Part shown: positions 1-12,794 of the stretch, piece by piece
Position numbering within the stretch: the first letter of the stretch is position 1
How the letters are laid out: every line of letters starts with the position of its first letter
NCBI GenBank assembly: GCA_022113835.1
Contig: JAILWY010000001.1
Coordinates: 11,896,501 to 11,960,500 of the forward strand
Origin: Atopsyche davidsoni
Lineage: Eukaryota > Arthropoda > Insecta > Trichoptera > Hydrobiosidae
DNA: 64,000 nt
Direction: 5' to 3'
Position numbers and translations under genes: made by a program
The notes under the pieces: generated by a model
Databases searched by the model: none
What the model was told of the DNA's origin: nothing
Seen by the model: the letters and a program-made list of their open reading frames with translations, nothing else

Positions 1-1319
1 ACTGTCATTATATTTATATCAATCGAAATTACATTGCGTCTACTTTCAAGTTTTGAAGGTTTATTTCCAAAATTTTTTATAAAATATTATGTATCAAGGG
101 CGAGTAAAAAAATCTACACATTTATGATCACGCTCAAGGAGTGTACGGACTTCTTTCCTGCAGATTCTTAAGGGGATATTTTTCGGAATCGTATTGTACA
201 TAAATTTAAATAAAAAAATAATGGTGTTTTTTATTTCTTTGGTAAAACCGTACTTATGTGCTTTTTAGATAACTTTTTATTGTTATGACCTGAGTATTTA
301 TTAATGATTGAGCTTTAATCATCATGGTCATTTATATAAGTCTTCTCTTAAAGCTGAAGTTTAAAACCTAAAGAGTCAGATATATATATACAAACATCTA
401 ATAAATTGTTTCGGTTCTTTTCTTTTAATTTGATATTTGTTTTATTTTGTCTGCCACCAACCAATGAAAAAATAATTTTGAAACATAAAAGAATTATAAA
501 TGCGCTTTAAATCATCGACAGGTGCTTAGTATTTTTTGTATCATTTATTGAATAAAGTACGTTATAAAGCTTCTCCATATAAAAATTGTTTTTTTTTTGT
601 TGAAGTGGGAAGATCACTCCAACGCTTCATAGAATTATTAAAACATACAAAAAACAATGAGATACAATTCAATGCTGTTTTTTTATACAAATGTATTCAT
701 CACGCCTAAAGATAGACCCAGGTATCTAAAAAATGTATAATTTTACACAATCTCTAGGTAAGGAAATATTTAGGTCATTGTACAAGAAAGTTGATTGGAA
801 GAGTAGGTAGACACCTATATCACTTTTGTTTTTATCTTGCTGACACCGTTCTTAGCGAGGCATTCGTTAGGTCACGGATATGAAAATACCCAAGAAATCT
901 ATAGATTTGAAAAGTGGTACAGTAATCGAAAATATTTTTATTTATTATTCACTAATTATAACCAATAAAAATCAATAAATTACATCTCGTAAAATGAAAA
1001 CTCTTACAACTCTGCCCAAAAATTTAACAGCCATAAATTGCATTTATTCACCTTGTTTTCATTTTATGGTTGCATATTGCGGCAATAGATTTTACTGTAA
1101 ATGGAACTCTTCACTGACACATAAATAATAGTTGATAAAAAAAACCGTACAAATTAAGCTGTAATTTCAAAGCTGCGAACTTGGTGCACAATAACAAAAC
1201 TGGTTTCAATCAAAAGTGAACAACTCCGCAGAGCGATGTAGGATGATCAGAAAGTAGCGTTAAAAAAGTTATCAATACGCGAATAAAAAAATTAATGAGT
1301 TGTTTTTTTTTTGTTGCAG
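1..1319. other. AT-rich noncoding stretch
   Basis: No stop-free frame of interest and no RNA gene is visible. The last 20 bases before 1320 are a T-rich tract ending in TTGTTGCAG, which serves as the splice acceptor of the next entry. If that exon is real, this stretch is intron. Confidence 0.6.
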
Positions 1320-1360
1320 ATCAGTCAAGTTATCGAAGGTGACGACAAACTGGTAAAAAG
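1320..1360 (+). CDS. putative short internal exon (41 nt)
   Basis: A T-run followed by GTTGCAG gives a good acceptor, and AAAAAG|GTATGT gives a good donor. Only one of three frames is open. It starts on a codon boundary, reads ISQVIEGDDKLVK and leaves two bases (AG), so the phase is 0 in and 2 out. The product is not recognised. The next same-strand candidates that accept phase 2 are 12921-12981 and 18308-18342. A 41-nt exon is short but normal for insect genes with long introns. A chance pairing of decoy sites is the main alternative. Confidence 0.33.
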
Positions 1361-1508
1361 GTATGTTATTTATTTTTTGTTATGTTTTCTTATTGACTAT
1401 ATAATTAATAAAATAAAGTCACGTAAAAAGAGATAGTAATTCTTTCTTTCAATATCAGAGATTGTGTTTGCAAAATAAATAAAAAAAACGTAGTTAATTA
1501 ATTTTTTT

Positions 1509-2004
1509 GTGTACTTGAATATTGTGGTTAGTTATAAAAGTACATTGGGTATATATATGTGCATATTATTCAATGTAGATACAATTACAATACCACGATT
1601 GATATTAAATATCTGCCCACTTAAATATTTGTGTAAAAACTATTACTCAATCGGTTTTTTTTATATAATTAAAACATACTTGAAATATTCGAGAGAAACA
1701 ATCACTTCAAACGTTTGATTCATTATAATTTCAAAATCCCCAAAATGTTTATGTTTAAAACTTCTAGCTTTTTTCTCGTTTAATTTTTTAATTTTTTATA
1801 GTTATTGTTGTTAAAAATAACAAAATAAAGCTTTTTTAAAAGTATTATTTTGAATAAATGCTTAATTTAAACAAATAATAAATTCATAAATATCTCTGTT
1901 TGCTAAAAGGAAATAGAAAATATTTTTTGTAACAAATTAAATAGCATAAAGTTTTTAGTCTAGAAAAAAACATTTACACGTTTGAATCAATAGCCCGAAT
2001 ACTG
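1509..2004. other. AT-rich noncoding stretch
   Basis: Very AT-rich. A 69-codon frame at 1509-1718 is all low-complexity AT codons and is not supported as a gene. The segment ends at the first copy of the target-site duplication described next. Confidence 0.5.
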
Positions 2005-2117
2005 TAAACTTAATAACTTCTTTTTTTTTTTTTCTGTCGACCACGGGCAGCGCTGTAGGTACTACTAGGTCCTGTGCCGACAGCTGGTCTTTTTATATAT
2101 AATATAAACTTAATAAC
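2005..2117 (-). mobile_element. short retro-inserted fragment with 13-bp target-site duplication
   Basis: TAAACTTAATAAC occurs at 2005-2017 and again at 2105-2117, exactly 100 bp apart. Between the copies lies a T-run (2021-2033) and then a G+C-rich body (2034-2090) unlike its AT-rich surroundings. Read on the minus strand, the body ends in a poly-A tail directly against one copy of the duplication, the expected structure of target-primed retrotransposition. The body itself can fold: CTGTCG near 2034 pairs with CGACAG near 2082, and CACGGG pairs with CCTGTG further in. It could be a strongly 5'-truncated LINE 3' end or a small SINE. The parent family is not recognised. Confidence 0.72.
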
Positions 2118-2248
2118 CTGTTTGGGTGAAAAACACGGATTGAATATTTTCATTAAATTTTAATTTAATGTTAATCAGTAACTCAACACAGATCAGTCAA
2201 TAATAAATTAAATATATTTTAAAACTAATTTAAATTATATGTTAATTA

Positions 2249-2563
2249 ATGGGTGAGCGTCACTGCGACCACCCTGTACCGGCGAGCCGCGGCCAGTTTA
2301 CAGTTGCCTGCTCGGGCCGACCGTGGTGCGGTCAAGAGCAACGGTCAGCGAACGAGCAAAGCGGACGCGGCTCCTTCGCGTGGGCTGGCCGTCTGCTCTG
2401 CATTACTTGTTTACTATTTGTTTGCGTTTTGAATCAGCAATTTGTTGTGTGGGCATGTAGATTACATGCAAAAGAAGCCATTCCGGAAAATAGCGTTATG
2501 CGATTTGAATATTGTGGTGGCATATTGCTGGTTGATTGTTATGATAAAAAAATAAACCCTTAG
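2249..2563 (+). CDS. possible small ORF in a G+C-rich island (104 codons)
   Basis: This ATG-initiated frame spans a G+C-rich, CpG-containing island (2250-2400) and then runs into ordinary AT-rich sequence. The first part is rich in R, G, C and S (for example MGERHCDHPVPASRG), and the middle has a hydrophobic stretch (LLCITCLLFVCVL). The same island is also open in the frame starting at 2252 (VSVTATTLYRRAAASLQ...), which is typical of stop-poor high-GC sequence. It may be a promoter or first-exon island, or a transposon remnant. No family is recognised and the initiation context is weak. Confidence 0.15.
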   Translation: MGERHCDHPVPASRGQFTVACSGRPWCGQEQRSANEQSGRGSFAWAGRLLCITCLLFVCVLNQQFVVWACRLHAKEAIPENSVMRFEYCGGILLVDCYDKKINP

Positions 2564-3230
2564 TGTTATTTTTTGTAACGGTTAGCACAACCAAATACTG
2601 CCCATACATGTAATGGCATTTGTGGCGTATTGGCACATAATTAACACTGTTGATTAGTTAGGTTAGGTCTTATATTAACCGTATTATACTCGGATACCAC
2701 AAATGGTTATTATTTTGATCAAACACAAAATTCTTTTTTATACTGATGCCATAAAATTTAACGTTTTAATTTAAATAAACTAATTCATATAATTCAATAA
2801 ATCGATCATAAGCATTAAAGCAAAAAAAATATTTATTCACCGTTGCTGCAAATTTGAAGTATAATTATATAAATATTGGCACAACCTTTGAAAAAATCCA
2901 AGTTATATATTTTTTTTAATCAAAAAAGAATAAATGGCTTGTTTTAAGGCTTAAGATTACGTATATAACGTAGCAAATATGTTCGCATGTGCAGGGAAAT
3001 TGTTGCTTGTTAAAAATAATAATTGCCCAAAAAATAAGTTTGACTTTTGTCCACTTATTTCCAAGCTGTGTTATTTGATGCTGTTCCTGCTTTCACTATT
3101 ATCAAAGGAGCAAAAAATATTTAATAACCATTTACCAACTTCCACTGTGAAAATACATATTTTATATTGTACATTTCATTACGATATCATCACAATCATC
3201 GAAAATAATTTAACTGTACACGTTGTATAA

Positions 3231-4440
3231 AAGATAAAAAAATATATATTGCTATTTTAATATATGACTGGCAATTAAGTAATGAATTAAAAAATACCAT
3301 AAAAAAATATTTCTAAATTAGAATATGTGAAACCATGGCTTTAAAGATATATAAATGGAATTAATGAAATCAAGGTATAGATTTTCTTAATTTTATATTT
3401 TTAATTAAATAAAATTAAAAATTATAAAGCAGAAAAATGATCAAGTTTGTACTTACCTACATCACTCGAGAAGAGATTCCAGTGTGTTTTTTTTAATGAT
3501 TTATACTATATTTTTGCAGAGTCACTATCAATTAGCCGATCATTTCACCGATTAATTAAATTATTACGTCTTCATTTATCATTTTTATTCTATATAATTA
3601 TCTGACGGTTGTATCGTTACACATGTGTATCGCCTAATTACGTAATGTGGGCATATGAAGTTGTAATTTATCACCGATGGAAAGGTCATCGTCTGAAGAG
3701 AAAGTGCGTGAGATGGGAAATATTCCGATTATGTATTTATTGAGGAAGTCAGGCAAAAACCTAACATATAAATATTTTAAATACTAGTTTGACTTCAAAT
3801 AAAACTAGACGGTAAGCCTCAACTAAAATAGTTCAGCTACTTTTCTTGTATCGTTCGTTAAAAAAAAAACTTTATTTCTTGTTTATAATTTCTCTTGTTC
3901 CCTGGAAGTTGAGTGTGATATAAATATTATGCAATTAAATATAAACTTTAGAAAAATGTTTAAGATCTATTGGTTAGATGGAGTGATATTCAATTGAAAA
4001 AAAATATATATATAAAATTAGCACAAATATAACACTTCACGCAAAAGTATGCTTATCTGTAATCTTTGTACTGTGTTGCTATAAACAGAACGAATATTCT
4101 ATGGCTTATGACGTACTTTTCTCTCAAAGATAGATTTTATATATAAAATAAAATATACAGAAGCTTTTAGTGGAAGAATGTATATCATTTTTATCTGCTT
4201 TAAATTGCGGTTATCAGGGTATGAGGAAGGTTATCGCAAATCTATAAAAACTAGCATCGCTATAAGTAGCCAATAAAATGAAAAATAGTTATGATAATAT
4301 CAGGTGTAGATAGTTCATAAGATATCAAACCGATTCGATCTATCAATTTGATCATTTGTAAAAGCCTGCTAGGTGCCCTCTAGGCTAGCGGTGCCATTTC
4401 ACTGCAAATTAATGAAAAAACCCGACCGATAATTCGCCTC
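3231..4440. other. AT-rich noncoding stretch
   Basis: Nothing here can be named. A TTTTTGCAG acceptor-like site at about 3519 has no partnering donor that keeps a frame, and the minus-strand donor-like site at about 3453 has no acceptor. Confidence 0.5.
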
Positions 4441-4450
4441 CCGTTCTTGA

Positions 4451-4651
4451 GCATTTCAACGCAAAAAAAATAGCGTACATCGAATCAAGTTTATTGGCTG
4501 GCAAAACTTGTTAGTAATTCTGATGGTTTGGACAGGCGTATCATTTGTTTGTCAGATAAATCATTCGCCAGGTAATTCTCGTACTATTCTGCTGATCGGC
4601 CGTCCAGGTGCCACGGAGCACGTAGAAAAGGCGTTACGCGGATTGATTTGA
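4451..4651 (+). other. stop-free frame of 66 codons, coding-like, no start
   Basis: Between a TGA (4448-4450) and a TGA (4649-4651) the frame is open for 66 codons. It has a hydrophobic segment that could span a membrane (FIGWQNLLVILMVWTGVSF, residues 14-32) followed by a polar tail (NHSPGNSRTILLIGRPGATE). There is no early ATG; the first Met is residue 25. No acceptor or donor of quality flanks it. The local G+C is above average, so chance openness is plausible. Not recognised. Confidence 0.15.
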
Positions 4652-7565
4652 ATTTAATGGTATTACTTATTTAGCATTGTTACTGGGGCGGTTCTATTAT
4701 TGAACATTATTGAATGTACCTACAAACGAATCGATTATAATATTTCATTTCACTTGCCAAGAATAACCAAGACAATTAGCAGTTTTTTACATCTAAAATG
4801 TTGTTAATGACTTAAGCAACCTGACATGTATTTATCCGGAATCAAAAGAAAAATCAATTTATTTAAACTGCTTTATAATTATTCAATATTTCATGTATAT
4901 TTTAAATCATAGCAAGGTGTTTTTGCATCAAAATAAAACATAAAAACACTTATTTTAAAAAAATAATCATAAATGATATCTTTTTGTAAATTTAGTCTTT
5001 CATCATAAAACATAAGTAATCCTTAGATTCAAAAATAAAAAGAAAATTACAAAATAAACCAAATTCTAATAAAAAAACCGTTAAAAAATTATTTTGTATT
5101 TAAAGTATAGCCATACACCTTTAGCGTGTTCAGATTTGTTATTGGCATTTTTTATTGCTATCCAAAGCGAGACGTGAGAAAAACCAAAATCATAAAAATA
5201 TTGAATTTACAAACATCAGATCAATTTTAAATGCAGCAATACTTACGTAACAAATATGCAAACATTACTCAATCGCAAGTTATGTTTTATACAAAAATTT
5301 ATCGGATTCTTGTGGGCTAGGTGAAAAACTCCGTTACGAAATATGAGGTTATTGAAAAATAGAAAGAGCTTATGGAACTGTCAATTTTTGCACAGAGACC
5401 GGAAATTAAACTCGGCTGACCTGCGAACCACTCAAGATATTAGGGCGATTTAAAAAGCAAATGCTCCAGGTTCCACGTAGCGACATAGTATGTCATGATA
5501 AATCATCCAATAGTCCCCCGTTTGGCTGATAGTGTTTAAGCTCTCGATTTTTCATAGCAAGCATTGGAGACGAGACTGAAATCTATATATAAAATTATGT
5601 ATTTTATATATAAACAACTATCAACGTTAGTTTTTAAAAACATATTCATAATACTTTTATCAACAACAGCCAAATTTTCAATGTATTTAGTTTATAAATA
5701 AATGCAAAAAAAATAACACATGAGTGTAATTTTCGATACGTGTAAGATTCTACAGTATTTTTTTTCACTTGTTGAAAAAATTTAAACGGGAAATTGCCAA
5801 AATTCAAGAATATATAAAGAAGTGATGCTTTTTGTATAAAAAAATATTTATTGGGCATATCTATTGTTTAATCGATATTAAAACAGGAAATAACACTGAG
5901 TTGATTCAATATTTTATAAAAATATATTTTAATGGGTTAAGTAATGAAGTAAATCCAGAACGTATTTGCAATATACTGGCTGTGTTTAATTTGCAGAAAA
6001 ATAATCAGTGAAAACGAGTGCCCAGGAGTCAATAAAAGTTAATGGGCCGCTCAAAGCACTTTCGACTTCATAGAAACTCTTTTATCTGCGATTACCTTCC
6101 ATATAATAAATTATTCAACTTATTTTATTACAGAAGACACTCTGCGCTGTTTGCTACAAACCTACAAACAATCAGATTTAAGCAACGATAAATAACTTAA
6201 CTTTTCTAATCAAACAAATAAAAGCTGACCAGAGCTGATCTTGAATAATTCAGATAAAAACATATGGTTATTTATAAACACAAAAAACTTTTTTAAAATA
6301 TCTAAAAAGGAAATGTTTAATGGTTATGGTAGAATTATGCCTTTAAGATTATAAGTTTTAAATTAAAATAAAAATAAACGTAAGTATTGCAATGCATTTT
6401 CAAATAAACTTTATATATGAAAAATAATAATATGCTTATCCGCAAACCAGCATACTCCCTTTCCGGCCAATTGACTATTACTAAAATTGTCTATTTGAAA
6501 TACAAAATTGAAAAAAAAAATGTGTATGATTTCTTACGAATCACAAAAAAACATGAAATAAAAATATTTTGTACATGATTGCAATAGGAAATAAAATTGG
6601 TATTATCTATAAGAAAGGCAATAGCTAATTTATTTTTAACAATGACCACCCAAACACATTATTTTTGAGTTTATAAAATTCAAGCAAACCACTTAATACC
6701 TACGTACTTACTGCCAAGCTAATTAGAAAATAATTGACCATAAAGATCGCACTTCGAATATAAAAAAAATTATAATTAAATATTCATTTATCCAAGTGAG
6801 GTTCATACTTTAGTAAACAAACACAGAGATGCCGCCTTTGGTTCATCCAATGTATATTCAGAGTGATCAATCATTTTTTACATTCCAATAATTAGTGTAT
6901 TAACATTGTGTGCATGCAACGTTCATAAATAGCGACGGAAAAAAAAACACACGGTTTACACGTTCATTTTTTCTAATAAGTCACGAACTTCAAACGAAGC
7001 AGATGAAAAAAATTCACGCGTCTGAGCTCTACACTTCCGTCCACATAACCTGATGCCATATATTAAGTATGAAAACGACTATTGTTGTTTGTTTTTTTGA
7101 CTCACGATCTCCATTTTTTGCATCCCTAGTTCGTTTAAATTCTAGCCTATTTTTTAACAATACGGATACTTTTTTATGCATGAAGGTAATTCTCGAAATC
7201 GCTGTATCATTACAAAATAACACTTGTACTCAATATACATGTAAGTTATCTCAAAAGGCTTAATAACGCGAATATCAAATAAACTTTTACTTATATTGTT
7301 AGTTTTGATCAAAGCAAGTTTACAGGTATTTGCGTTTGATATTAATAGCCTTATTTTTTTGGATTCCTGTCAATTTTTGATTAATGTTGTAATATTTTGG
7401 CTCCTATACTGGGGTCATTTCTTATAGATTGTAAATCAATATTTTGATATATTTGAAAAAACTATTGAACGTGTATCAACTATGTTATGTATCCACTAAT
7501 TTAGGTCTTGTGGAAAAACTAAAATAACAATCTATTCAAAATTTGAAAAACATTAAAAATCATAG
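4652..7565. other. AT-rich noncoding stretch
   Basis: About 2.9 kb with no supported gene. An acceptor-like TTTAATTTGCAG at 5983-5994 is followed by a 14-codon frame ending in TAA (KIISENECPGVNKS), a possible but unsupported terminal exon. The two 64-codon frames at 7029-7263 overlap on opposite strands and look like chance. Confidence 0.5.
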
Positions 7566-7597
7566 CGTCATTATTTTTTTAGTATAAAATAATGACG
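7566..7597. repeat. perfect 12-bp inverted repeat with TATA-like and CRE-like centre
   Basis: CGTCATTATTTT (7566-7577) and its exact reverse complement AAAATAATGACG (7586-7597) are separated by 8 bases. The right arm overlaps a perfect TGACGTCA palindrome (7593-7600), and the spacer contributes TATAAAAT. Either a hairpin or a compact cis-regulatory site for a bZIP factor would explain it. No transcript is evident nearby. Confidence 0.6.
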
Positions 7598-7740
7598 TCA
7601 GTTCAATACTTCCCACCTGGTGGATTATCTTAATTGGCTCCCACTATGAACTCCATTGTCGTTCGAGGATACTTATCCTAACACCTATATAAAGATTACG
7701 GATGAAATATACACGTAAGCATCTTCTAGAGTTACTTAAG

Positions 7741-7860
7741 GCGCGACACGTGGGACTGTTTCAAACGCAAGTCATCGTTTCCACTCGAAGATTGAAAAAC
7801 TCAAGCAGCTGAGGCTAAGGTATTCTGATAGACGAAAGAACCTGTGGTGGATTTGATTGA
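7741..7860 (+). other. short coding-like frame, no start
   Basis: After TAA at 7738-7740 a frame reads GATRGTVSNASHRFHSKI and on through EKLKQLRLRYSDRRKNLWWI to TGA at about 7858, 39 codons. It has no ATG and no good acceptor. Recorded as coding-like only. Confidence 0.1.
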
Positions 7861-8015
7861 AATTCTGATTAAATATAACATACTCAATATATCATTCAGG
7901 GTTATTTTTCATAATATCGTCATCACTTATGTAATACAGGTTCATTTTTATGATAATGTTATCAAAATGACTATTCAGGAGGGTTTAAATGTTATAATTG
8001 TTGAGTAAGCCATCG

Positions 8016-8074
8016 AAAGCTTGTTAACAATACTGTACAATAAATATTTTTATACTGTAGTACTAACAAGCTTT
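8016..8074. repeat. 59-nt imperfect hairpin, precursor-like
   Basis: AAAGCTTGTTA (8016-8026) and TAACAAGCTTT (8064-8074) are perfect 11-bp arms. Inward of them a further run pairs with scattered mismatches (ATACTGTACAA against TTTTATACTGTAGT), leaving a very small A/T loop near 8043-8046. I count roughly 21 paired positions out of 27. The size and shape resemble a microRNA precursor or the folded core of a small MITE. No mature sequence is recognised. Confidence 0.45.
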
Positions 8075-10175
8075 GTACATAAAAAAACATGTTATATAAT
8101 ATATAACGATGAATTAATTACGTCAATTGTATAACATGAATCCATTTCGAAAATTTTAAGACCATCATTTGAATCTGCCATTTTAATTTGATAGTTTCCT
8201 TTGAATAATGTTGTTTTAATTTGAACACATGAATAAAATATATCATGATATCAGAACATCAATTAATCATTTCTGAGACGTATTCAAACTGCATAATAGC
8301 ATATAATTTAAGTTATTAATGGCATATATTTGTATAAACAAAATATATTGGATAATCAGTTATGATCTCATTTAAACAAAAACATTAATTTATTCTCCTT
8401 AGCGAACGACTCATCACTTTATTTATGTCTAACCATCACAAGTCAGTTATGGAACCTTGGGAGACTTCATAATATTGGTATAATAGTATTATTTGTATTT
8501 AGTATCTTAAAAAAAAATCTGACTCACTCTCTTGAAAAAACTTCACGAAGAAAACGTTTTTTTGGTAATTTAATAGACTTTATCGTGAAGATCTTTTTAC
8601 ATCTCGAATAATTGTTGAATGCGGCGTTTTCGGTGATCTCTAAGAGTGTTAAATAACTAACACGGCAAGGTCAAATATAAATATCTTCAGTTCCATGATG
8701 GAAGAAATAATTGACTGCGTAGAACCATATTGTGATATACATATCACACACACGATACTCTCCAAGGCTGGGTGGTGCTAACAATATATCCATTATAGTA
8801 TCATTGCTTGCTGAAAAAGTTGTTTTTTATACTTTGTTGAATCTCATACATATTAAATATATAATATGATATAAAAACACCAAGGATAAAATACATTTTA
8901 ATTTAATATACCTCATTACAATACCGGATTCATATCATAATGAATTATAATATTTATCACTTCGTTATACATTAATTGGCTTCACTTTTTAAAATGAAAA
9001 AAGAAATAAATATTTCAAAAGAACGGTTCAATCAATGCATCTCATGTCCGTTTACGTTCTCTGCAACACAACTCAATATATATATATATATAATCCTAAT
9101 ATATAAGATAACATACCTAATGGCAATGAAACGTAATTCTATACACAATTTAAAATAATGCCTCCTCAATGAAACAAAGGTTGATTGATTACACGGAGTT
9201 TAAGGTTGTTTCACATTTAAAATATAAACTCAACAGTTTCATTAAAATATTATTTTAATAATATAGAAATATGAGAAACGCTCAACGCCAAATTATAATA
9301 TAAACCTTTCATTTAAGTTAGAAGGTTCCGTAAAAACTTAAATGATTGATGATTTAATGTTATATAAAAAACGATTTGGTTTTTTTATAGTGACTTATGT
9401 ATAATCAACCACAACATTTCAATGTCTGGTCACAATAGATGTTGAGATTTAGAATCTTCTTAATTATATACGTATTGAGAAATAAGCTGTCAAAGAGTCT
9501 GTCGCCGCAGGAAGTTTTACGGATCTGTTTAAAAAAAACATTTATGAGGTCGATTTTATAGTTTTTAAAAAATATATTCTTTACTTTGGTTTTAAAATAA
9601 TTTTTTCTCATGGTATATAATTGATTTTTGACTAAGTCATTCATCCAGAATTATTTTAATGATTTGTTTTTTGTTGTTTTGTTTTTCTTTTCCGTGTTTG
9701 ATTTTTTACCTTAGGATACGAAACCATTCATACATTAAAAAGACAACTCATTCATAAAAACGATATTTGATACAACATCATTGTTTTACTTTGAAAAATA
9801 ATTCATAATAAATTCCAGGTTTTTTTAGCAGTAAACAATCGGCTTGTATTTTTTTATACTGTATATATACACCTCCACGTGCAACTTTTATGCCTTTAGG
9901 CTAGGTCAACGAAGGTCTGAGGTGGGTGGTTACAAAAAAATAACATAAGTACACTTCTCAAACCATTAACCTCATTTGAAGCTTTGGCAGGCGTTTATAT
10001 TTACCTAATATCGGGGAACTTCAGAGGTCGTACTATCGTGACCTTAAATAAGCCAGAGCGATCATAAACAGTGGCACTTCGACCTCACCAGAGGCAAGAA
10101 ATTGTATCACGTTCAGGATATATACTCAAAGTACTTAAGTGCCTACAAGGCCATGTCAAATGTCAAAATTTTCTA
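8075..10175. other. AT-rich noncoding stretch
   Basis: No supported gene. It contains a short TA run (about 9077-9093) and several low-complexity frames (8976-9158 +, 9405-9644 -) made of AT-rich codons, which are treated as chance. Confidence 0.5.
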
Positions 10176-10197
10176 TGGCAATTTTGATAAATTGCCA
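10176..10197. repeat. 9-bp perfect hairpin
   Basis: TGGCAATTT (10176-10184) and AAATTGCCA (10189-10197) pair exactly across a 4-base TGAT loop. An overlapping weaker pairing, CAAAATT with AATTTTG, lies just upstream. Confidence 0.5.
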
Positions 10198-10620
10198 CAA
10201 CACAATCGCGATCAATCACCACTGGGTTCGATTGATAATTAGATTAAAAGCATTGTTGATTTCTTACCTTGGAATAGCTATTGTTTGTAATAGTTGATAA
10301 TCCATACAATTTTTTTCATCTTATTGTACTAACTAAATGGGCTCTAGAAATATAGCTAAACGTTTTTGGATTATCTAAGATAATTTAAAGTAACTCTATT
10401 ATTAAAAATAAAAAGGCAATCAAGCGCAGGTTCTTAAGGTGTAATTGCAGCCAATTATAAAATATGTCATTACCAATATAGATGTTTAAGAGGCTGAATT
10501 GAGGTTTACAAAAAAGAAGAAATAAGCAATATCCTTTGTTTAAGTAATATGGCTTGTTTTATTAATAAAATTAAAAAGTAAAAATTATGCAACTACTTTG
10601 ACTTTTATATTAGAATATAA

Positions 10621-10624
<4 letters not shown>

Positions 10625-10702
<78 letters not shown>

Positions 10703-10703
10703 G
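10625..10703. repeat. (AT)34 microsatellite with (GTAT) tail
   Basis: A perfect AT dinucleotide run occupies 10625-10692 and passes into GTATGTATGTG. On the minus strand it yields a YI-repeat frame, which is a low-complexity artefact and not a gene. Confidence 0.9.
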
Positions 10704-12780
10704 AAGCTCAACTGCCAGAGAATTACAGCGGTTAATCAATTTTAGCTTAAGAGGAAATATTTTATATGATTTTAATATTGTCAGTTGAGGTAAAAAACAC
10801 ATGGTGCTTAATAAATATGACTAAGATTTAATATAAAATAATATATTTTCTTCTTTAATATAATTTGTGGTTGCAAAGTGGAGTAAAGTAATTACTTTCG
10901 AACGGATAGAAGGGGAGATCCTTTGACACAAACATTCCCTTCCAGAAGAGGGTGCTATTCATAAGGCTTTCATTCACCATATGAAAATAATGAGACAGAT
11001 TTACTGTTGGTGTGGCGGAACGTTATTTTATGATTTTTCAGAAAAATTCCATCAAATAACGAAATTCTTTTGCGGAAAGTTTCAGTTTTATTAAAAATTT
11101 AACTCAGACATAAAACGAAGCGAGTAATTCTCGAATTCTTTTTCCCGTGACTCTAATAAGATAACTACGAGGTGTGGTTCATATCTCAGCGGAGCAAAAA
11201 AATTACGAGGATATTTTCGTTATTTCACAAGTGAATGAATCACAATTAACCGTTTTAAGAAATCAATATTGAAGATACGTTTACATTATATATTTACATC
11301 ATATTATCATACGCAAATTTAATATTTTAATCGAGACACATCATATTGTTTTATTCTCAATCAATATTTTATTAAAACTGAACTCAAAATTGATTTGGCA
11401 AGAAATGCCTGGCAGTTTAAATCCATTGCTGAAAAAATACCTTATTGTAGACGGGAAAAAGTTTCTAAAACTGATGAATTTTGATAGCTGTCAATTAAGC
11501 TTTGTGACTGCAGAAATCATATTTTTCTTCAGGGATAAACTTTTTTTGATATTTAAAAAAATATATTTCAAGTTGAATTTTCTAAAGCCCAAACAAAAAA
11601 ATCGAAGCTTAACAATTGAAGTTAAAACCAATACTTGCTATGCATTACGTTATCTAACCCTATAACTTGAACATAAGACTATTTGATTTAATGAGATTTT
11701 TTTATTTTATACAATTTTGAAACGTTGGAAAGCAACTTCAACTCCAGAAAAATATCGATTTGTGAAATTTCATCCTCCTGACTGTTTCGTATATAACTTT
11801 TTTAGATATCTTTAATAATGTACGCTCATTACATAATTTATGGCAAATATAACAAATGTTAAAAGTAAAATATTTTTAAAAATGAATACCAACAATTATA
11901 CAATACTGTGATAAAAAATATGATTGATGATTTTTTTTATGACAAATAAATGTACACATTTATACAAAAGATAACTAATTATAACTGGAGTCATAAATCT
12001 ATAGTTTCTCTTGAATATTTTTTGTACATCTTTACAATTATGCAACTTCAAAATCGTTAATACGTAACAATTTCGGTTCAATATATTAACCTTAGGCCAT
12101 AGATCAAAAGAGTTAGTAAGAAAAGTATTCATTAAACGAATAATAACCAATATTAATTAATATTTATGATTAAATTAGTGGGTTTATTAGAATGGCGTTA
12201 TTAACTTTTACGTTATAACATATATAATAAGAAGTTCTTAGAAAATATAGTTGAAATAATTTCTCTCGTATTTGGCTGGGCATATAATGTGGTGGACCGA
12301 GCCAAAGTTAGCCCATACAGCAAGTACTTGAGCATACAAGAGCCTAATTAGACTAATTGAATATATACCTTTATACCGACCTGAGATTTTGTATCAAAAC
12401 CACACCGAGATAAGAATCGTTGTTTGAAGATTGTGTTGAATGAACGACGAGGCATTACATTATTGCAAATAAGTTATGCCTAACGTTAAATTTTTTGCAA
12501 TAAGGGCGTGTTAAGTTACTATTGTTTAACATTAAAAAAATAAAGTTATTGAAATGTTCACAAACTTTTTCTTAATATATTTGTACAAATATCAGTCATG
12601 TTATTTAAACATGCAATGTTACATCAATTAATTATTAAATATTATATTTAGGGGCTTTGTTATAATAACGCATATTTATCATTTCCTTTCAGTTTTTAGA
12701 GTATTGTTATATTTGCGAGAAAAACTGATTTTTCGAACATACGACAAACAAAAAAAAATATCTATATTTTCTTTTATGTT
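10704..12780. other. AT-rich noncoding stretch
   Basis: Frames at 11390-11665 (+) and 11896-12150 (-) are long for the region but use only AT-rich codons (K, N, I, F, L), with no homology or motif, and are not annotated as genes. No RNA gene is seen. Confidence 0.5.
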
Positions 12781-12794
12781 AATTTACAATAGTT

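Noticed and set aside
10270..10350. Minus-strand exon with donor CCAAG|GTAAGA.
   Set aside because: All three frames contain stops; only a noncoding exon would be possible.
10605..10802. Minus frame with a long YI repeat over the AT microsatellite.
   Set aside because: Low-complexity translation of (AT)n; the same happens on both strands at 54882-55101.
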